Source of the DNA: DASUBV01 sp963725175
Lineage (GTDB): Bacteria > Actinomycetota > Actinomycetes > Streptosporangiales > Streptosporangiaceae
Reading direction: 5' to 3'
Assembly: GCA_963725175.1 (NCBI GenBank)
Contig: CAVRXH010000006.1
Coordinates: 6,758,001 to 6,822,000 of the forward strand
DNA: 64,000 nucleotides
The notes under the pieces were generated by a model. It was not told the origin of the DNA. It ran no database searches and saw only the letters and a program-made list of their open reading frames with translations. A program made the translations under genes and the position numbers. How positions within the stretch are numbered: position 1 is the first letter of the stretch; each line of letters begins with the position of its first letter. Below, one piece after another: positions 34,441-44,600 of the stretch.

Positions 34441-35775
34441 ATGCATGACGCGCTTGACCTCAGGGAACTGCTCAGCGACGAGGTCATCCAGCGGCAGGAA
34501 AGCGGTTACGACCTTGAGCCGGTTCTGGCGCAGGTCCGGGCGGCGATCGCCGCCGGCGGGCTGGCCTGGTCGGCCGAGCTGGAGCAGGCCTACGCGCTGC
34601 TTGAGGGCACGTCGGTCGGCCCGGACTGGGCTTATGAGGAGCCGCAGGACAAGGCCGGGATCTTCGCGGCGATCGCCGGCGACATCAAGCTCCCGGTACC
34701 GGACAGCAACGAGCTGACCGACCGGCTGCACGGCGCCTGGCTGGGCCGGTGCGCGGGCTGCAATCTCGGCAAGCCGGTGGAAGGGCACGGCTGGAACCGC
34801 CGGAAGCTGCGCAGCTACCTGGAGCAGGCCGGTGCCTACCCGATCGACGACTACCTGCCGGTCCTCGACCCGATGCCCGAGGGCATGGAGCTGAACCGCT
34901 CCTGGGAAGAGGCCACCCGCGGCCGGGTCAACGCGATGGCCCGCGACGACGACACCGACTACACGATCCTCGGGCTGCACGTGCTTGAGGGCCTGGGCAC
35001 CGGTTTCACCTCCGCCGACATCGGCCGGGAGTGGATGCGGCACCTGCCCTTCACCCAGACCTACACCGCCGAGCGGGCGGCCTACCGCAACCTGATCGAC
35101 AGATACGAGCCGCCGCTGACCGCCAGCAGGTTCAACCCGTACCGGGAGTGGATCGGCGCGATGATCCGCGCGGACGCGTTCGGCTACGTCTCGCCTGGCG
35201 ACCCGCTCGCCGCGGCGAAGCTGGCCTACCAGGACGCGGCGCTGTCGCACACCGGGAACGGCATCTACGGCGAGATCTGGGCCGCCGCCCTGATCGCCAT
35301 CAGCCTGTCGGTCTCCACCGCCCGCGAGGCCCTGGAGACCTCGATGTCGTTCGTGCCGCCGCGATCGCGGCTGGCCGAGGCGCTCTGCGGCGTCCGGGCG
35401 TCCTTCGACGCCGGGCTCACCTGGGAGCAGGCCATGGAGAAGATCGAAGCCCAGGTCGGCCACTACCACTGGGTGCACACCATTAACAACGCGGCGGTCA
35501 CCGCCGCTGCCCTGCTGTGGGGCGAGGGTGACTTCGCCAGGACCATCGGGCTGGCTGTCGAGGCGGGCCTGGACACCGACTGCACCGGGGCGACCGCCGG
35601 ATCCATCTTCGGTGCCCTGCATGGCACCGCCGCGCTGCCGGGGGTCTGGATCGACCCCCTGCGCGACCTGATCCACTCGGCGATCTCGGGGTTCGACAAC
35701 TCCAGCATCGCCGATCTTGCGCAACGGACCGCCGTGCTGGCCCAGCAGTTCACCGGGTCAGCCGAGACAAGATAA
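34441..35775 (+). CDS. ADP-ribosylglycohydrolase (ARH/DraG) family protein, copy 2
   Basis: 444 residues. An N-terminal extension of about 95 residues (helical, acidic) precedes the ARH core: LHGAWLGRCAGCNLGKPVEG, MARDDDTDYTILGL (metal site), GEIWAAALIAISLS, and GLDTDCTGATAGSIFGALHG (second metal site). It belongs to a different subfamily from copy 1. It is the first gene of the + strand operon with the sugar-binding protein 12 bases downstream, so it probably acts on the imported compound or its product inside the cell. Confidence 0.8.
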   Translation: MHDALDLRELLSDEVIQRQESGYDLEPVLAQVRAAIAAGGLAWSAELEQAYALLEGTSVGPDWAYEEPQDKAGIFAAIAGDIKLPVPDSNELTDRLHGAWLGRCAGCNLGKPVEGHGWNRRKLRSYLEQAGAYPIDDYLPVLDPMPEGMELNRSWEEATRGRVNAMARDDDTDYTILGLHVLEGLGTGFTSADIGREWMRHLPFTQTYTAERAAYRNLIDRYEPPLTASRFNPYREWIGAMIRADAFGYVSPGDPLAAAKLAYQDAALSHTGNGIYGEIWAAALIAISLSVSTAREALETSMSFVPPRSRLAEALCGVRASFDAGLTWEQAMEKIEAQVGHYHWVHTINNAAVTAAALLWGEGDFARTIGLAVEAGLDTDCTGATAGSIFGALHGTAALPGVWIDPLRDLIHSAISGFDNSSIADLAQRTAVLAQQFTGSAETR

Positions 35776-35787
35776 GGAGCGTGGTCC

Positions 35788-37173
35788 ATGGTCTCGCCAA
35801 TGAACCGCCGCAACTTCCTGGCCATGACCGGGCTGGCCGGGGCGGGCCTTGCCGGAGCCGGCGCCCTCGCGGGCTGCGGCAGCGGCAGCGGGTCGAGCGG
35901 TGCGTACAGCGTGCAGTTCTGGGAAGCGTTCGAGAACTCATCCGAGCAGACCTTCTTCACCGAAGAGTTCATCAATGGCTTCAACAGCACGCATAAGAGC
36001 ATCCAGGTCGAGCTGACAGTCAAGCAGATCGCTACCTTGTTCCAGTCCCTGAGCACCGCCCTGGCGGCCGGCCAGGGACCGGACATCATCGTGGCCGACG
36101 GGTCCAGCCAGGTCATCCCGTATGTCAAGGCGGGCCAGCTGCTGCCGCTTGACCATTACGCGGAAAAGTACGGCTGGGACAAGCTGATCATCCCGTGGGC
36201 ATTCGAGGCGTCCAAGTACAAGAACAAGGTCTGGTCGCTGCCGAACGCCTACGAGACGATGCTCATTTACAACAACCCCGCCACGTTCTCGAAGTACGGC
36301 TGGCAGCAGCCGACGAGCCTGTCGGACCTGGAAGCGCTGATGGCCGACGCGGCCGGTCACGGGCTGCAGCCCATCACCGCCGGCAATGCCGACTGGAAGG
36401 GCGCCAACGAGTGGTTCGTGACGATGATGTGGAATCACCTGGCCGGGCCTGACGCGCTGTACCAGGCGCTCTCGGGGCAGATCAAGTGGACCGACCCGGT
36501 ATTCGTGGACGCGATCGCCACGCTGAACAGCTGGTTCCAGAAGGGCTGGGTCGGCAAGTCGGTCGACGACTACTTCACCTACCATTTCCCGCAGTGCTAC
36601 ACGATGCTGGCGGAGCAGAAGGCCGCCATGTACTGGTCGGGCACCTGGGAGCTGGCCACCCTGCCGAACTTCTTCGGCGCCAAGGCGAAGAACGACCAGC
36701 AGTGGTCGTGGTTCCCGACGCCGCCGATGGCGTCGCAGATCCCGCCTGTGCTGTACGAGCTGTCCATCGGCGGCACCTTCTCGATCAACGCCAAGTCCAA
36801 GAACCCGGACGCGACGGCGCAGTACCTGGCCTGGTGGTTCGCGAACAGGGCGGCGATCGGCAAGGGCCTGAAGGTGTTCGGCTCGGAGCCGCCGCCGGTA
36901 CACCTGACCTCGGCTGACTTCCCGGCCGGCACCAACCCGAACGACTCGCGGGTGTACGAGCAGCTCGGCACCTACAGCGCCAAGGGCCTGATCGGCTACA
37001 CGACCTGGACCTTCTGGCCGCCGAAGTCCGACACCTACATCATCAACGAGTTCGAGAACGTCATCACGAAGAAGGCGACGCCGGCCCAGTACTGCGCCGG
37101 GCTGCAGTCGATCTTCCAGCAGGAGTTCCAGCAGGGCCTGGTGCCGCCGCTGTTCAAGCCTGCTTCGTACTGA
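35788..37173 (+). CDS. ABC sugar-transporter substrate-binding lipoprotein
   Basis: 461 residues. The N-terminus has a twin-arginine-like NRRNFLAMTG followed by a hydrophobic stretch and lipobox LAGC, so it is an exported lipoprotein. The body matches family 1 (MalE/UgpB-like) solute-binding proteins: ALAAGQGPDIIVADG, WSLPNAYETMLIYNN, and AMYWSGTWELATLP. AAGGAG precedes the start. It supplies the two permeases downstream; a strong hairpin lies between. No ATPase gene is present in the operon, so a shared MsiK-like ATPase is probably used, as is common for actinobacterial sugar importers. Confidence 0.9.
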   Translation: MVSPMNRRNFLAMTGLAGAGLAGAGALAGCGSGSGSSGAYSVQFWEAFENSSEQTFFTEEFINGFNSTHKSIQVELTVKQIATLFQSLSTALAAGQGPDIIVADGSSQVIPYVKAGQLLPLDHYAEKYGWDKLIIPWAFEASKYKNKVWSLPNAYETMLIYNNPATFSKYGWQQPTSLSDLEALMADAAGHGLQPITAGNADWKGANEWFVTMMWNHLAGPDALYQALSGQIKWTDPVFVDAIATLNSWFQKGWVGKSVDDYFTYHFPQCYTMLAEQKAAMYWSGTWELATLPNFFGAKAKNDQQWSWFPTPPMASQIPPVLYELSIGGTFSINAKSKNPDATAQYLAWWFANRAAIGKGLKVFGSEPPPVHLTSADFPAGTNPNDSRVYEQLGTYSAKGLIGYTTWTFWPPKSDTYIINEFENVITKKATPAQYCAGLQSIFQQEFQQGLVPPLFKPASY

Positions 37174-37195
37174 CGTCGCGCTCCGCGGCGCGGAC

Positions 37196-37238
37196 GCGCC
37201 TCGCTGGCCGGCACGCTAGCCGCCGGCCAGCGAGGCGC
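37196..37238. terminator. 17-bp intercistronic hairpin (attenuator)
   Basis: GCGCCTCGCTGGCCGGC and its exact complement enclose a 9-base loop, 22 bases after the binding-protein stop and 22 bases before the permease start. It probably reduces read-through or stabilises the upstream mRNA so the binding protein is made in excess. Confidence 0.7.
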
Positions 37239-37260
37239 CCGGAAACGGAAGGCCACCTCT

Positions 37261-38202
37261 ATGGCGCTTCAGGTCCTGAGCCGGACCGCCGATACGCGGC
37301 GCGTGCCGCGGTACGGCGGCCGCGGCTCGGCCCGCCGCCGGCGCGGGCTGATCGCCTGGCTGTTCATGCTGCCGCTGCTGACGGTGAACATCCTGGTCAT
37401 CGTCGCGCCGGCGACCGAGAGCGTGTACTACTCGTTCACCAACTGGACCGGCATCGGCGCGGCCAAGTTCATCGGCCTGGACAACTTCAAGGCGATGTTC
37501 ACCAGCGGCCAGTTCTGGGACGCGATGCTGCACAACGTCCTGTGGACCGCCTTCTTCCTGGTGGTGCCGATCACGATGGGCCTGGCCGGCGCGTTCATGC
37601 TGTCCCGGATCCGGCGGTTCCAGATCCTCTTCCGGGTCATTTACTTCATCCCCTACATCCTGGCCACCATCATCAGCGCCGTGGTGTGGGAAAACCTGCT
37701 CAGCCCGACCAACGGCATCGGCGTCGGGCTGTCGGACTGGGGCATTCACGCGTTCGCCAACGTGAACTTCCTCGGCGACCCGAGCCTGGCGCTGCCCACC
37801 GTGGCGTTCGTCAATAACTGGCAGTGGTGGGGCTTCCTGGTGGTGATGTTCCTGGCCGCCATGACCGGCACCGACCCGTCGCTGTACGAGGCGGCCCGCA
37901 TCGACGGGGCCACGGCCTGGCAGGAATTCCGCCGGATCACCCTGCCGTCGATCCGGCCGACGCTGATGTTCCTGGCCCTGATGACCATCATCTGGTCGTT
38001 CCTGATCTTCGACTACATCTACATCATGACCCAGGGCGGCCCGGCTGACGCCTCGCAGGTAGTCGGGACGCTGATGTACCAGGAGGCGTTCCAGGACCAG
38101 GCGGCCGGCTACGCCTCCGCGATGGGCCTGACCCTCGGCTTCATCAGCATCTGCGTGGTTGCCATCTACATCCGGCTGCGGAAGAGGGGGTGGAACGTAT
38201 GA
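37261..38202 (+). CDS. ABC sugar-transporter permease (MalF/UgpA-like)
   Basis: 313 residues with six transmembrane helices (first at LIAWLFMLPLLTVNILVIVA). The EAA loop that contacts the ATPase is present: EAARIDGATAWQEFRRITLPSIRP. It is typical in length for the MalF-like subunit without extra periplasmic loop. It overlaps the second permease as ATGA. Confidence 0.9.
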   Translation: MALQVLSRTADTRRVPRYGGRGSARRRRGLIAWLFMLPLLTVNILVIVAPATESVYYSFTNWTGIGAAKFIGLDNFKAMFTSGQFWDAMLHNVLWTAFFLVVPITMGLAGAFMLSRIRRFQILFRVIYFIPYILATIISAVVWENLLSPTNGIGVGLSDWGIHAFANVNFLGDPSLALPTVAFVNNWQWWGFLVVMFLAAMTGTDPSLYEAARIDGATAWQEFRRITLPSIRPTLMFLALMTIIWSFLIFDYIYIMTQGGPADASQVVGTLMYQEAFQDQAAGYASAMGLTLGFISICVVAIYIRLRKRGWNV

Positions 38203-39095
38203 CCGCCGTGACCGCGGGCCGCCGCCAGCAGCGCCGCGACCGGGCCGGCGCCCAGGGCAGCAAGGGCCGCCCGGTGCAGCGCACCACGCGGATCCTGTAC
38301 TACGCCGCGCTTGGCGTCCTGGCGATCTACTCGCTCGGCCCGCTGGTCATCTTCATCTTCACGTCCCTGAAGTCCGAGTCCGAGCTGGCCGCGAACCCGC
38401 TCGGCTTCCCGCACCACCTGGAGTGGGGCAACTTCCAGCTGGCCTGGGAACAGGGACACCTGGCCACCGGCCTGGTGAACAGCGCCATCATCACCGCCGG
38501 CACGGTGATCGGGGTCTGCGTGATCGCCGGGTGCGCGGCGCACGCGATGGCCCGGCTTGACCTGCCAGGCTCGGGCGGGGTGACGGTCTACCTGCTGGCC
38601 ACCACGGCGCTGCCGATCCAGCTGTTCCTGGTCCCGCTGTTCTTCCTGTGGAGCCACCTGGGCCTGTATAACAACCTGCTCGGCATCATCATCATCTACT
38701 GGGCGATCTTCTCGCCGTTCGCGACGCTGCTGCTGCGCTCCTACATGCTGTCCATCCCGCGGGACTACGAGGACGCCGCGCGGCTGGACGGCGCGGGGGA
38801 GATCTCGGTGCTGCGGCGGGTCACGCTGCCGCTGGCCCTGCCGGGCTTCGTGACGATCGCGCTGGTGTCCGGGCTGTCGGCGTGGAACGAGTTCCTGCTC
38901 GCCGTGACGTTCCTGTCCTCGGCGGACAAGCAGCCAGTCTCCATCGCGCTGTACTCCTTCCAGCAGGGCTACACCGAGAACTACGCCCTGATCAGCGCGG
39001 CCGGAGTGGTCATGCTGCTGCCGATGGTCGGGTTCTTCCTGCTGTTGCAGCGCCGGTTCGTCGCGGGCCTGACGTCGGGCGGCCTTGGTGGCTGA
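38199..39095 (+). CDS. ABC sugar-transporter permease (MalG/UgpE-like)
   Basis: 298 residues from ATG 38199, which overlaps the preceding stop; GTG 38190 would extend by three codons. Six helices begin with ILYYAALGVLAIYSLGPLVIFIF. The EAA loop is EDAARLDGAGEISVLRRVTLPLALP. A basic N-terminal tail (RRQQRRDRAGAQ) is cytoplasmic. It completes the importer with the two preceding genes. Confidence 0.9.
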   Translation: MTAVTAGRRQQRRDRAGAQGSKGRPVQRTTRILYYAALGVLAIYSLGPLVIFIFTSLKSESELAANPLGFPHHLEWGNFQLAWEQGHLATGLVNSAIITAGTVIGVCVIAGCAAHAMARLDLPGSGGVTVYLLATTALPIQLFLVPLFFLWSHLGLYNNLLGIIIIYWAIFSPFATLLLRSYMLSIPRDYEDAARLDGAGEISVLRRVTLPLALPGFVTIALVSGLSAWNEFLLAVTFLSSADKQPVSIALYSFQQGYTENYALISAAGVVMLLPMVGFFLLLQRRFVAGLTSGGLGG

Positions 39096-39116
39096 ACGGC
39101 TGGAGGCGGGCCGTTC

Positions 39117-39680
39117 GTGATCGCCGTGCTCGTGGTGGCCGTGTCGGTAGGGATGGACAACTTCGCGGTCGCCACGGCCTTCGGCATGACCGGCGCCAGC
39201 AGCCGGCGGCGGCTGGAGGTCGCGCTCGTCTTCGGGCTGTTCGCCGGGCTGTTCCCGCTGCTCGGCCTGGCGGCCGGGGCACGGCTCAGCGGCGAGCTCG
39301 GCGCGGCGGGCGGTCCGCTGGCCGGCTGCGTGCTGGGCCTGACCGGTCTGTACGGCCTGGTCGGCGCCATCCGCGAACGGCGCGCCGGGACCACGGCGGA
39401 GGAGTCCGGCGGGCTGCGGGCGGGCTCGTCCAAGGCACGGCTCTGGCTGACCGCCGCCGTGCTGAGCCTGGACAGCCTGGTGGTCGGGCTGGCGCTCGGC
39501 GCTTACCGGGTGCCGCTGCCGGTCGCGATCGCGACGTTCGCGGTCGTCGGCGTGGGCATGGCGCTGCTGGGAGTCGAGCTTGGCCGCCGGGCCGGCGCGG
39601 CGCTCGGCGAGCTGGGCGGCCTCGCCGGGAGCGTGGCGCTGATCGTCGTCGGGGTAGCCCTGGGCCTCGGCGTGCTCTGA
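39117..39680 (+). CDS. MntP-like manganese efflux pump family protein
   Basis: 187 residues with six predicted helices in two related halves. The paired motifs SVGMDNFAVATAFGM and LSLDSLVVGLALG carry the Asp residues characteristic of MntP/YebN exporters. The length fits the family. GTG 39117 is preceded by GGAGG. It is 21 bases after the sugar permease and may be in the same transcript, but no functional link is obvious. Confidence 0.7.
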   Translation: MIAVLVVAVSVGMDNFAVATAFGMTGASSRRRLEVALVFGLFAGLFPLLGLAAGARLSGELGAAGGPLAGCVLGLTGLYGLVGAIRERRAGTTAEESGGLRAGSSKARLWLTAAVLSLDSLVVGLALGAYRVPLPVAIATFAVVGVGMALLGVELGRRAGAALGELGGLAGSVALIVVGVALGLGVL

Positions 39681-39781
39681 ACCGTCGGGATGATGAACCG
39701 TCGGGATGATGGGCCGGGAAGATGGGGGAGAGGCCGGACCGTCGGACGGCAGCCAGGCCAGAGAGCGAGGGACAGCCGGAC

Positions 39782-40972
39782 ATGATGCCGCTGGAAGGTC
39801 TGCGGGTGATCGATGCCTCGACGATCATCGCCGGGCCGCTGTGCTGCCAGATCCTCGGCGATTACGGCGCGGACGTCATCAAGGTCGAGCACCCCGTGGC
39901 CGGCGACAGCATGCGCGGCCACGGCCGGCAGAAGGACGGCGTGCCGCTGTGGTGGAAGGAGATCAGCCGCAACAAGAAGACCATCGGCCTGGACCTCGGC
40001 AAGCCCGACGGCGCCGAGGCCTTCCGGCGGCTGGCCGCCACCGCCGACGTGGTGGTGGAGAACTTCCGGCCCGGCACCCTGGAGCGCTGGGGCCTCGCCC
40101 CGGATCTGCTGCATGAGCTGAACGAACGCCTCGTACTAGTCAGGCTCACCGGCTTCGGGCAGTCCGGTCCTTATGCGGCGCGGCCGGGGTTCGGCACCCT
40201 CGCCGAGGCGATGAGCGGCTTCGCTCACCTCACCGGCCCCGCGGACGGCCCGCCGACGCTGCCCGCGTTCGGGCTCGCCGACACCATCTGCGGCATCGCC
40301 GCCTCGTCCGCGGCGATGATGGCGCTGTGGCACCGGGACGTGCACGGCGGCCCCGGCCAGGTCATCGACATCAGCATCCTGGAGCCGATCATGACGGCGG
40401 TCGGCCCGGGGCCGACCATCTACGACCAGCTCGGCGTCGTCGAGGAACGGCACGGGAACCGGTCGACCAACAACGCGCCGCGCAACACCTACCAGACCGC
40501 CGACGGGGCCTGGGTCGCCGTGTCCACCAGCGCGCAGCGCATCGCCGAGCGGGTGCTGCGGCTCGTCGGCCATCCCGAGGTCATCGAAGAACCCTGGTTC
40601 AGCAGCGGCCGGGGCCGCGCCCAGCACGCCGACCTGCTCGACGCGCTCGTCGGCGACTGGATCGCGCAGCGCGACAGGGACACCGTGCTGGCCGCCTTCA
40701 CCGAGGCGGGTGCCGCCGTCGCGCCCGTCTACAGCGCCCGCGACATCGTGGCGGACCCGCACATCCGCGAGACCGAGATGATCACCGAGGTGCCGGACGA
40801 CGAGCTGGGCCCGGTGCTGATGCACAACGTGCTGTGGCGGATGTCGCGGACACCCGGCCAGATCCGGCACACCGGCCGCGCCCTGGGCGCGGACACCGAC
40901 GCGGTTCTCGGCAGCCTCGGCTACGACGACGCCGAGCTGGCCCGGCTGCGCGCCGCCCAGATCATCCGCTAG
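39782..40972 (+). CDS. CaiB/BaiF-family CoA transferase
   Basis: 396 residues from ATG 39782 (ATG 39785 is next to it); an upstream ATG at 39722 lacks conserved sequence after it. Class III CoA-transferase features: PLEGLRVIDASTIIAGPLCCQILGDYGADVIKVE, a NKKTIGLDLGKPDG stretch and VVENFRPGTLERWGL. The catalytic Asp is expected near residue 170. It moves CoA between carboxylic acids; the acid is not known. No acyl-CoA dehydrogenase or racemase gene is beside it. Confidence 0.85.
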   Translation: MMPLEGLRVIDASTIIAGPLCCQILGDYGADVIKVEHPVAGDSMRGHGRQKDGVPLWWKEISRNKKTIGLDLGKPDGAEAFRRLAATADVVVENFRPGTLERWGLAPDLLHELNERLVLVRLTGFGQSGPYAARPGFGTLAEAMSGFAHLTGPADGPPTLPAFGLADTICGIAASSAAMMALWHRDVHGGPGQVIDISILEPIMTAVGPGPTIYDQLGVVEERHGNRSTNNAPRNTYQTADGAWVAVSTSAQRIAERVLRLVGHPEVIEEPWFSSGRGRAQHADLLDALVGDWIAQRDRDTVLAAFTEAGAAVAPVYSARDIVADPHIRETEMITEVPDDELGPVLMHNVLWRMSRTPGQIRHTGRALGADTDAVLGSLGYDDAELARLRAAQIIR

Positions 40973-41027
40973 CGCCTGTCGTAGCTAGTTCCGCATCAGG
41001 CAGCGTTTGCCTGGGACAGCTCTCGGC

Positions 41028-41429
41028 TCACGCGCTCAGCAGGTGCCGGAGCACCGCCAGATAAGAGGGGTCAGCCAGTTTGAGCCCCTCTACCTGGGGG
41101 GATCCGAACCAGCCGATGGCATCGTGCTCGTGCGGCTGCATGTTCGAAACTTCACCCCGCCAGCGGCGAGAGACCCACACAGTGAGATCCAGGCCGCGCC
41201 GCGGATCGACACGGTGCAAGACGGGCTGGCCGTCAACGCCTTCAAGCTGCACTCCCAGCTCTTCGGCCACTTCCCGCCGGAGCGCATCCAAAGGGCTTTC
41301 ACCAGGCTCGACATGACCTCCGGCAAAGTCCCACACGTCTGGATACCACCGCCGCGCCGGAGACCGATGACAGAGCAGCAGCTCCCCAGGCCGCCGTAAG
41401 ATCACGGCCACGACCTGGTGATCCAACAC
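41028..41429 (-). CDS. Nudix hydrolase
   Basis: 133 residues from GTG 41429. The Nudix box GGHVEPGESPLDALRREVAEELGV fits GX5EX7REVXEEXGV exactly (split here across positions 37-60). It cleaves nucleoside diphosphates linked to another moiety; the family alone does not fix the substrate. It is convergent with the CoA transferase gene and divergent from the HNH gene. Confidence 0.85.
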   Translation of the reverse strand: MLDHQVVAVILRRPGELLLCHRSPARRWYPDVWDFAGGHVEPGESPLDALRREVAEELGVQLEGVDGQPVLHRVDPRRGLDLTVWVSRRWRGEVSNMQPHEHDAIGWFGSPQVEGLKLADPSYLAVLRHLLSA

Positions 41430-41612
41430 CCGTCAAGTATCACACCCGACCAGGGCGAGGGTCGCCAGACGCGGTACTAGATGACCGAGTCCGGCTGGAC
41501 GTGAGTGGCACCTCCAGTATCGAACTTAATGTCGATCTGAGGTCAGAATGTCAGACCCTCTCGATAGTGTTAGCCATAGCAGGAAACGGCCGCAGGGCGG
41601 GAGGTGACCCAG

Positions 41613-44600
41613 GTGCCAGAGGACCAGCCGCAGCAGCCCGCCGGCGACGGGCAGCCGGCCGGGGAGCCCGAGTGGCTCGATGACGAAGCCGAGCTGAGCG
41701 GGCTGGTCCTGGTGCCGGGTAGCGAGCCGGTTCCGGCGGAGCGGCTGCTGATCGCGGAGTCTGCCGGTCCTGGTGGTGGCGGTGCGGGTGGCGGGTTGTG
41801 CTGGTCGTTTGACGTGGACCTGGACGCGATCCTGGCGGCAGCCGCGAAGGGCGCGCCGGGTCCTGTCGGCGGGCAGGGCACGCTCGGCGGGCTGCGCCGG
41901 CCCGGCCGGGAGCGGCCCAGGCGGCGAGGATCCGGATCCCGCCGCCGGGCCTGGCGGTGTGCTGCTCCCCGATGAGGGCGGCCTGGGGCTGGACGTGGTG
42001 GCGGAGTACCTGCCGGGCAGCGCGGGCCTGGCCGCGTGGCTGGACCAGCGCGACCCCGCCGGCACCAGCGACTACGACCTGCCCGCCGTCGCCGCCGGAT
42101 GGCGGAGAGTCGCCGCCTGGGCACAAGCCCGCGAGTTCGCCGCCATCGCCCAGATCGCCGCACGGTCTGCGGCCCGGAACGAGAAGGCCGGGCTGGAGGA
42201 AGACGGCCGCCCCTCAGCGGTCACCCCCGACGCCGCCGCGCAGGTGGGCCTGGCCCTGGCCCTGTCGCCGGGCACCGCGGAGTGGTGGACCGGGCAGGCC
42301 GTCACCTTGACCTGGCGGCTCCCCGCGACTGGCGCGGCGCTGGCGGCGGGCCAGATTGATGCGTACCGGGCGCGGCTGATCACCGAGGCGACCAGCCTGC
42401 TCGATGAGGACACCGCCCGCCGTGTCGAGGATGACGTCCTGCCCGAGGCGGGAGAGCTGACCTATGCCCAGCTCCGCGCCCGGCTCCGCAAGGCGGTCAT
42501 CATCGCCGACCCGCAGGGCGCCGAGGACCGCCGAAAAGCTGCGGAGCGGCGGGCGCGAGTGAGCCTGTATCCCGATGATGACGGGACCGCGACGCTGACC
42601 GGGACGAGCCTTCCGGCTCCGCATGCGGCGGCGGCGATGGCCCGGATCACCGCCCTGGCCCGCGCTTTGAAGGCGTCGGGGGCCGGCGGCGGTACCGACC
42701 TGCTCCGCGCCCACATTTACCTCGGCCTGCTGCTGGGCACCCTGCCCCCGATACCCCCGCCAGCAGACACCGGACAGCCCGACGAACCAACCGACGACCC
42801 GCCAGACCACGACCCGCCAGATGACAAGCAGCCGCCCGGCGGCGGCCCCGGAGGCACGCGAGGCGACGGCCAGCCCGGCGGTCCGCCATCCGGCCACCGA
42901 CAGCACCCCGGACCATCCAGCGGTCACGGCCGGCCCGGCAGCACGCCGCCCCGCGACGGACAGCGTCCCGGAGCACCACGCGGCAGTCGGCCACCACACC
43001 GGGGTCAGCCACCACGCGGCCAGCCGCCACGCAGCCAGCCGCCACGCAGCCAGCCGCCACGCAGCCAGCCGCCCAGCGGGCCGCCGCCGCACCGCGATCA
43101 GTCGCCCGATGGCCTCGCACCCCGCCGGGACAAGCCCGCCGGCCAGGCGGACGGAGACCTGCCGCCCGATGCCCCGCCACCCGGCAACTCGGGCGGCGAC
43201 GGCAACGCCTTGCCTCCAGACCCCGGCCTGCCGGGCACCCGCCTGCCCCGCGCCCGCCCACCCAGGCCAGAAGCACCCAGCTCGGGACCGCCCTCGGGGT
43301 CACCAGATCCGGCGACGCCAGCCTGTCGGCCGCCTGGGCCAAGATCACCAGGCACTGACCCGCTAGGCACTGACCCGCCAGGCAGCGACCCGCCAGGCAG
43401 CGACCCGCCAGGCAGCGACCCGCCAGATCCTCGGCCGCCCGGGCCTCAGCCGGCGGGTCCCGAGCCGCCCGTCGCCGCGCCGCCGGGCACCCGTCCGGCA
43501 CCCGTCACCTCACCCGGCTCCGCCACGCCCGACGATGCCACGCCCGACGATGCCACGCCCGGCCGCACTCTGCCCGGCCCCGGTAGGCCCGGGACCACCC
43601 CGGCCGGTCCCGGCACTCCCGCCGGCAGCCTGCCCGGTGACGACGGCGGCGTGGCTGGTCCCTGGCCGGAGGTGCCGCCGCTGACCGACGCCGACGCGCC
43701 CGACCCGGATGACGGCTACGCCGACCCGCCGCCCGAGCCATATGACGATGACAGGCTTCGCTACGGCGAGGACCCGCTCGACCTCCCTGACACCGGCCCG
43801 GTCCCCGCCTGGCCGCCGGTCCCCGGCATCACTGGCACCCGCCCGACCAGCACCGGCGCCACCACCAGCAGCACCACCGGCGCCACCACCAGCAGCGGCA
43901 CCGACACCGTGAACGTCCAGGGACGGCCAGCGGCCGGGATGCTGGACCTGACCCTGTCCTGGGCCACGTTCGCCGAGCACGCATCCGCGCCGGGGACGCT
44001 CGGCCGGGTCGGGCCGGTCACCGCCGCCCAAGCCCGCGCCCTGGCCGCTGCCGCCAGCATCGCGTCCGGTACCCGGTGGCGGGTCATCCTCACCGGCGAG
44101 CACGGGCACGCCATCAAGACCGCCACCGTGACCCGCCAGCCCGGCACCCGCGCCCGGCCCGCACGCGGTTCCGCAGCCGGGACCCGGAAAGCCCTGGCCC
44201 GCACCACGAAAACCACAACCCAGGCGACGAAAACCACGACCCTGGCCACGAAAACCACGACCTGGGCCACGGGGGGCAGCCCGGGAACCGGTGGCCCGAT
44301 GCTGCCCCTGGCCGGCCCGGCCGCCAGCATCACCGGCCGGGTCTCGGTCACCATCCCGGTAGCTGTCCTGGACCGGATCAGCGCCGCCGAGCTCGCCGGG
44401 ACCAGCACCCGCGCCGCCATCCTCCGCGCCGCCGCCAAAGCCGCCGCCAAGATACGCCGACAGGCCGCCGCCGACCAGGACGCCGACTCAGGCTGCGCGC
44501 ACACGACGGCCTCGCCGGCCTACCGGCCGCCGGCGACGATCCGGGACCTGGTCGAGGCACGGGATCAGACCTGCCGGTTCCCCGGCTGCCGCCAGCCAGC

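Noticed and set aside
34183..35724. Upstream extension of the LacI frame on the minus strand
   Set aside because: It lies antisense to the second ARH gene and has no conserved sequence; ATG 34182 with AAGGAAGG is the proper start.
43006..43425. CRISPR-like look of the short repeats
   Set aside because: Units are contiguous 15-mers with no unique spacers, in frame within the HNH gene, and encode Pro-rich pentapeptides.
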